A stretch of DNA of 64,000 nt from Lethocerus indicus (lineage: Eukaryota > Arthropoda > Insecta > Hemiptera > Belostomatidae), in NCBI GenBank assembly GCA_019843655.1, contig JACDQD010000006.1, positions 17,874,246-17,938,245 on the forward strand. Reading direction: 5' to 3'. Within the stretch, counting starts at the first letter, position 1. Every line of letters starts with the position of its first letter. Shown here one piece after another: positions 62,236-64,000 of the stretch. The position numbers were made by a program, and so were the translations under genes. The notes under the pieces were generated by a model, which was not told the DNA's origin, ran no database searches, and was given only the letters and a program-made list of their open reading frames with translations.

Positions 62236-62700
62236 ATAAATCAGCAATGGTACACCCCCGGCTCCGCCACCACGAGTATTTTCAATCGGGTGGGCGAGTC
62301 GAAGGAAAAAAACCGGCGGGCGGTCGGGGTTTGGGTGCGGGTGCGGGTGCGGCGGCACAACAATGGCCGCGGGAGGCTCCATTGTGCGGCCACGCTCCGA
62401 TGAACTTCAACGGCCATAAATCATGTTTGTCCCCAGGCAGACCCCTCCGACCGTGCCCCTGCCAACCCCGGCAGGCCGCCGTGCAATATTGTTGCCTGAT
62501 TTCTATTGTGGGGGTGGGTGGGCTCTTCTAAGCAATAGTGTTCTGGACAATTTGAGACAGCCTCTGCCTTTCCCGCCCGACCGTGGAACGCCCTGCCGAT
62601 GACAGTCCTTACGGGCTTAAGAGGCAATCGTCCAACTGTCGGATTTCACTTTAATGTCGGGACCGAGGGCACCCCTCCCCCTCCCCATCGGGATATTGAA
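62236..62700. other. GC-rich island
   Basis: This patch includes a GGGTGCGGGTGCGGGTGCGG repeat at about 62332-62351. No frame resembles a known protein. Confidence 0.35.
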
Positions 62701-63584
62701 TATAGGGCACACACACTCGTCGGCTTACACGATTGTTTACTTTGTACTTGGCATATGAACGAATCCCATTTATAAGGTCTCGTATTATTTATTTATTGAC
62801 TCAATATCTTGACATACGTGATAGGAATCCGCCCTGTGGCCGCCTCGCGTCGCACACTCGAATATCTTTTCGGAAACTTAGCCTTCATCAGAAACTGAGC
62901 GGAAAGGATCTAGGTTGATAAAACCAGCGCTGAATGTTCTTCATCCTCTTCTTGCATGAGAGTAAGTCTATTCTTCTTTATTTTGCCTCTCTGTCACTGC
63001 AGCAAACTATACATCCCCTTTACCATATGCTTTTACTAACTGCAAAACCGTAGTAGTTCCTGGCTCAATGTTTGAATAACCATAATTTTAACGAAATCTC
63101 TAGTATACGAAATAGCTTCATTTTCAACAATGACTTTCAGCAACTGATAATTACAAAATTATCAAATACCATTAAATAAAATTAAAAGTACCAAACGTTT
63201 TCTTAGTAATACAAACGTAGTAATAAGGTCAGCAACCTTCCGATGGTGCTATAACAATTTTCTTTGCTTAATTTTGCTTCGGCCATGAGTTAAAGCATAT
63301 ACGAATTATATATATTATATATACGTATTCGTTCTTGGAACAGTCACGAGTTTCGGTTATGGAGCGGGTATAGGCAGCTCCGTATTTCATCTATCACCGT
63401 CAAACCGGCAGTCATTTAATAACGACGACAGTCCCGATTCGGATTTAACCGAGCGGCTAATAAATAATTTATGCTTGGGTTAACCGAGCGGGGTCGTGTT
63501 CGGTCCTCTCCGCCCTCTCGAGCCCAGTCTCCCAGGTCGGACTGGGCGCGCGGACATTATAGAGTGGAGAGAGAGGAAGAGAGG

Positions 63585-63620
<36 letters not shown>

Positions 63621-64000
63621 GGGAGAGAGAGAGAGAGAGAGAGGGGGGCCTCATCGGAGAACAATGGGGCCGCCGGCCAAGAAATGGACCAATTGTCCGC
63701 GCCCTGCTTCCACATTTCTCGACTCGTTAAGTCCCTCCCTCATACATAATTTTCGGAAAAGGATTTTTCGAGTTGGCCCACCCTCCGCGCGACAATAGAG
63801 TGAGAGAGCGGAACCGACCAGCTAATATTTCGATTCTTCATCATCCACGGGAACAAAGAAAACTATATGTCAGACCTTGATCTCAATGCTTCACAAATAT
63901 AAAAATTTTATGGGTCATTGATCAGCCCATTAAGTATATCCGATTAACGGATGAGATATAATTGTCCCATTGATTAACTTATAAGGCCGTTTATTGATGC
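62701..64000. other. Non-coding right end
   Basis: AT-rich sequence is followed by a GC-rich patch (63480-63800) that contains a long (GA)n tract. No supported gene. Confidence 0.5.
63561..63648. repeat. (GA)n polypurine tract
   Basis: Almost 90 bp of GA units with GGGA interruptions, in a GC-rich context. Confidence 0.92.

Overview
The window looks like nuclear DNA from an animal, most likely an invertebrate. It is AT-rich, carries many (AT)n, (GA)n and (CCT)n microsatellites and small GC-rich islands, and CpG does not look depleted. The coding sequence is split into short exons by spliceosomal introns. There is no bacterial-style gene packing. I would guess an arthropod, but nothing here fixes the lineage.

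One gene can be read with confidence. It lies on the minus strand between about 53.8 kb and 30.2 kb. Twelve exons (53620-53799, 48255-48401, 46490-46650, 44615-44821, 43997-44218, 42706-42907, 38363-38573, 38080-38254, 37873-37992, 37633-37781, 33832-34063, 30296-30511) join with fully consistent splice phases. They give 739 residues, a TAA stop, and an AATAAA signal about 100 nt further on. The 5' end is missing: the first recognised exon starts inside a module, so more exons must lie at higher coordinates, in the window or beyond it. The protein is a tandem array of six modules of roughly 110-145 residues. Each module has one EF-hand-like calcium-binding loop and a second, degenerate half ending in a pattern like Y..F...(V/I). 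I cannot name an orthologue. The nearest type I know is the large multi-EF-hand axonemal or sperm proteins (EFCAB6-like), and that is an analogy only.

The gene has three unusual points. The last intron uses a GC-AG splice pair with a strong consensus (AAG|GCAAGC). Retaining that intron would give a second C-terminus, with an AATAAA nearby. Introns recur at or just before the EF-hand loop in several modules, which suggests module duplication with introns already present.

A dispersed foldback-type repeat family is present in four places (26.2, 33.5, 45.7-46.1 and 49.6-49.9 kb). Three of the four are inside introns of the EF-hand gene. Its best copy has 33-nt terminal inverted repeats, and all copies share a small structured core. 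The copy at 45.7-46.1 kb forms an inverted repeat with arms of about 160 bp.

The left side (1-30.2 kb) and right side (53.8-64 kb) hold no gene I can support, only microsatellites, GC-rich islands, short duplications and a few uncertain open frames. They may be intergenic, or long introns of neighbouring genes.
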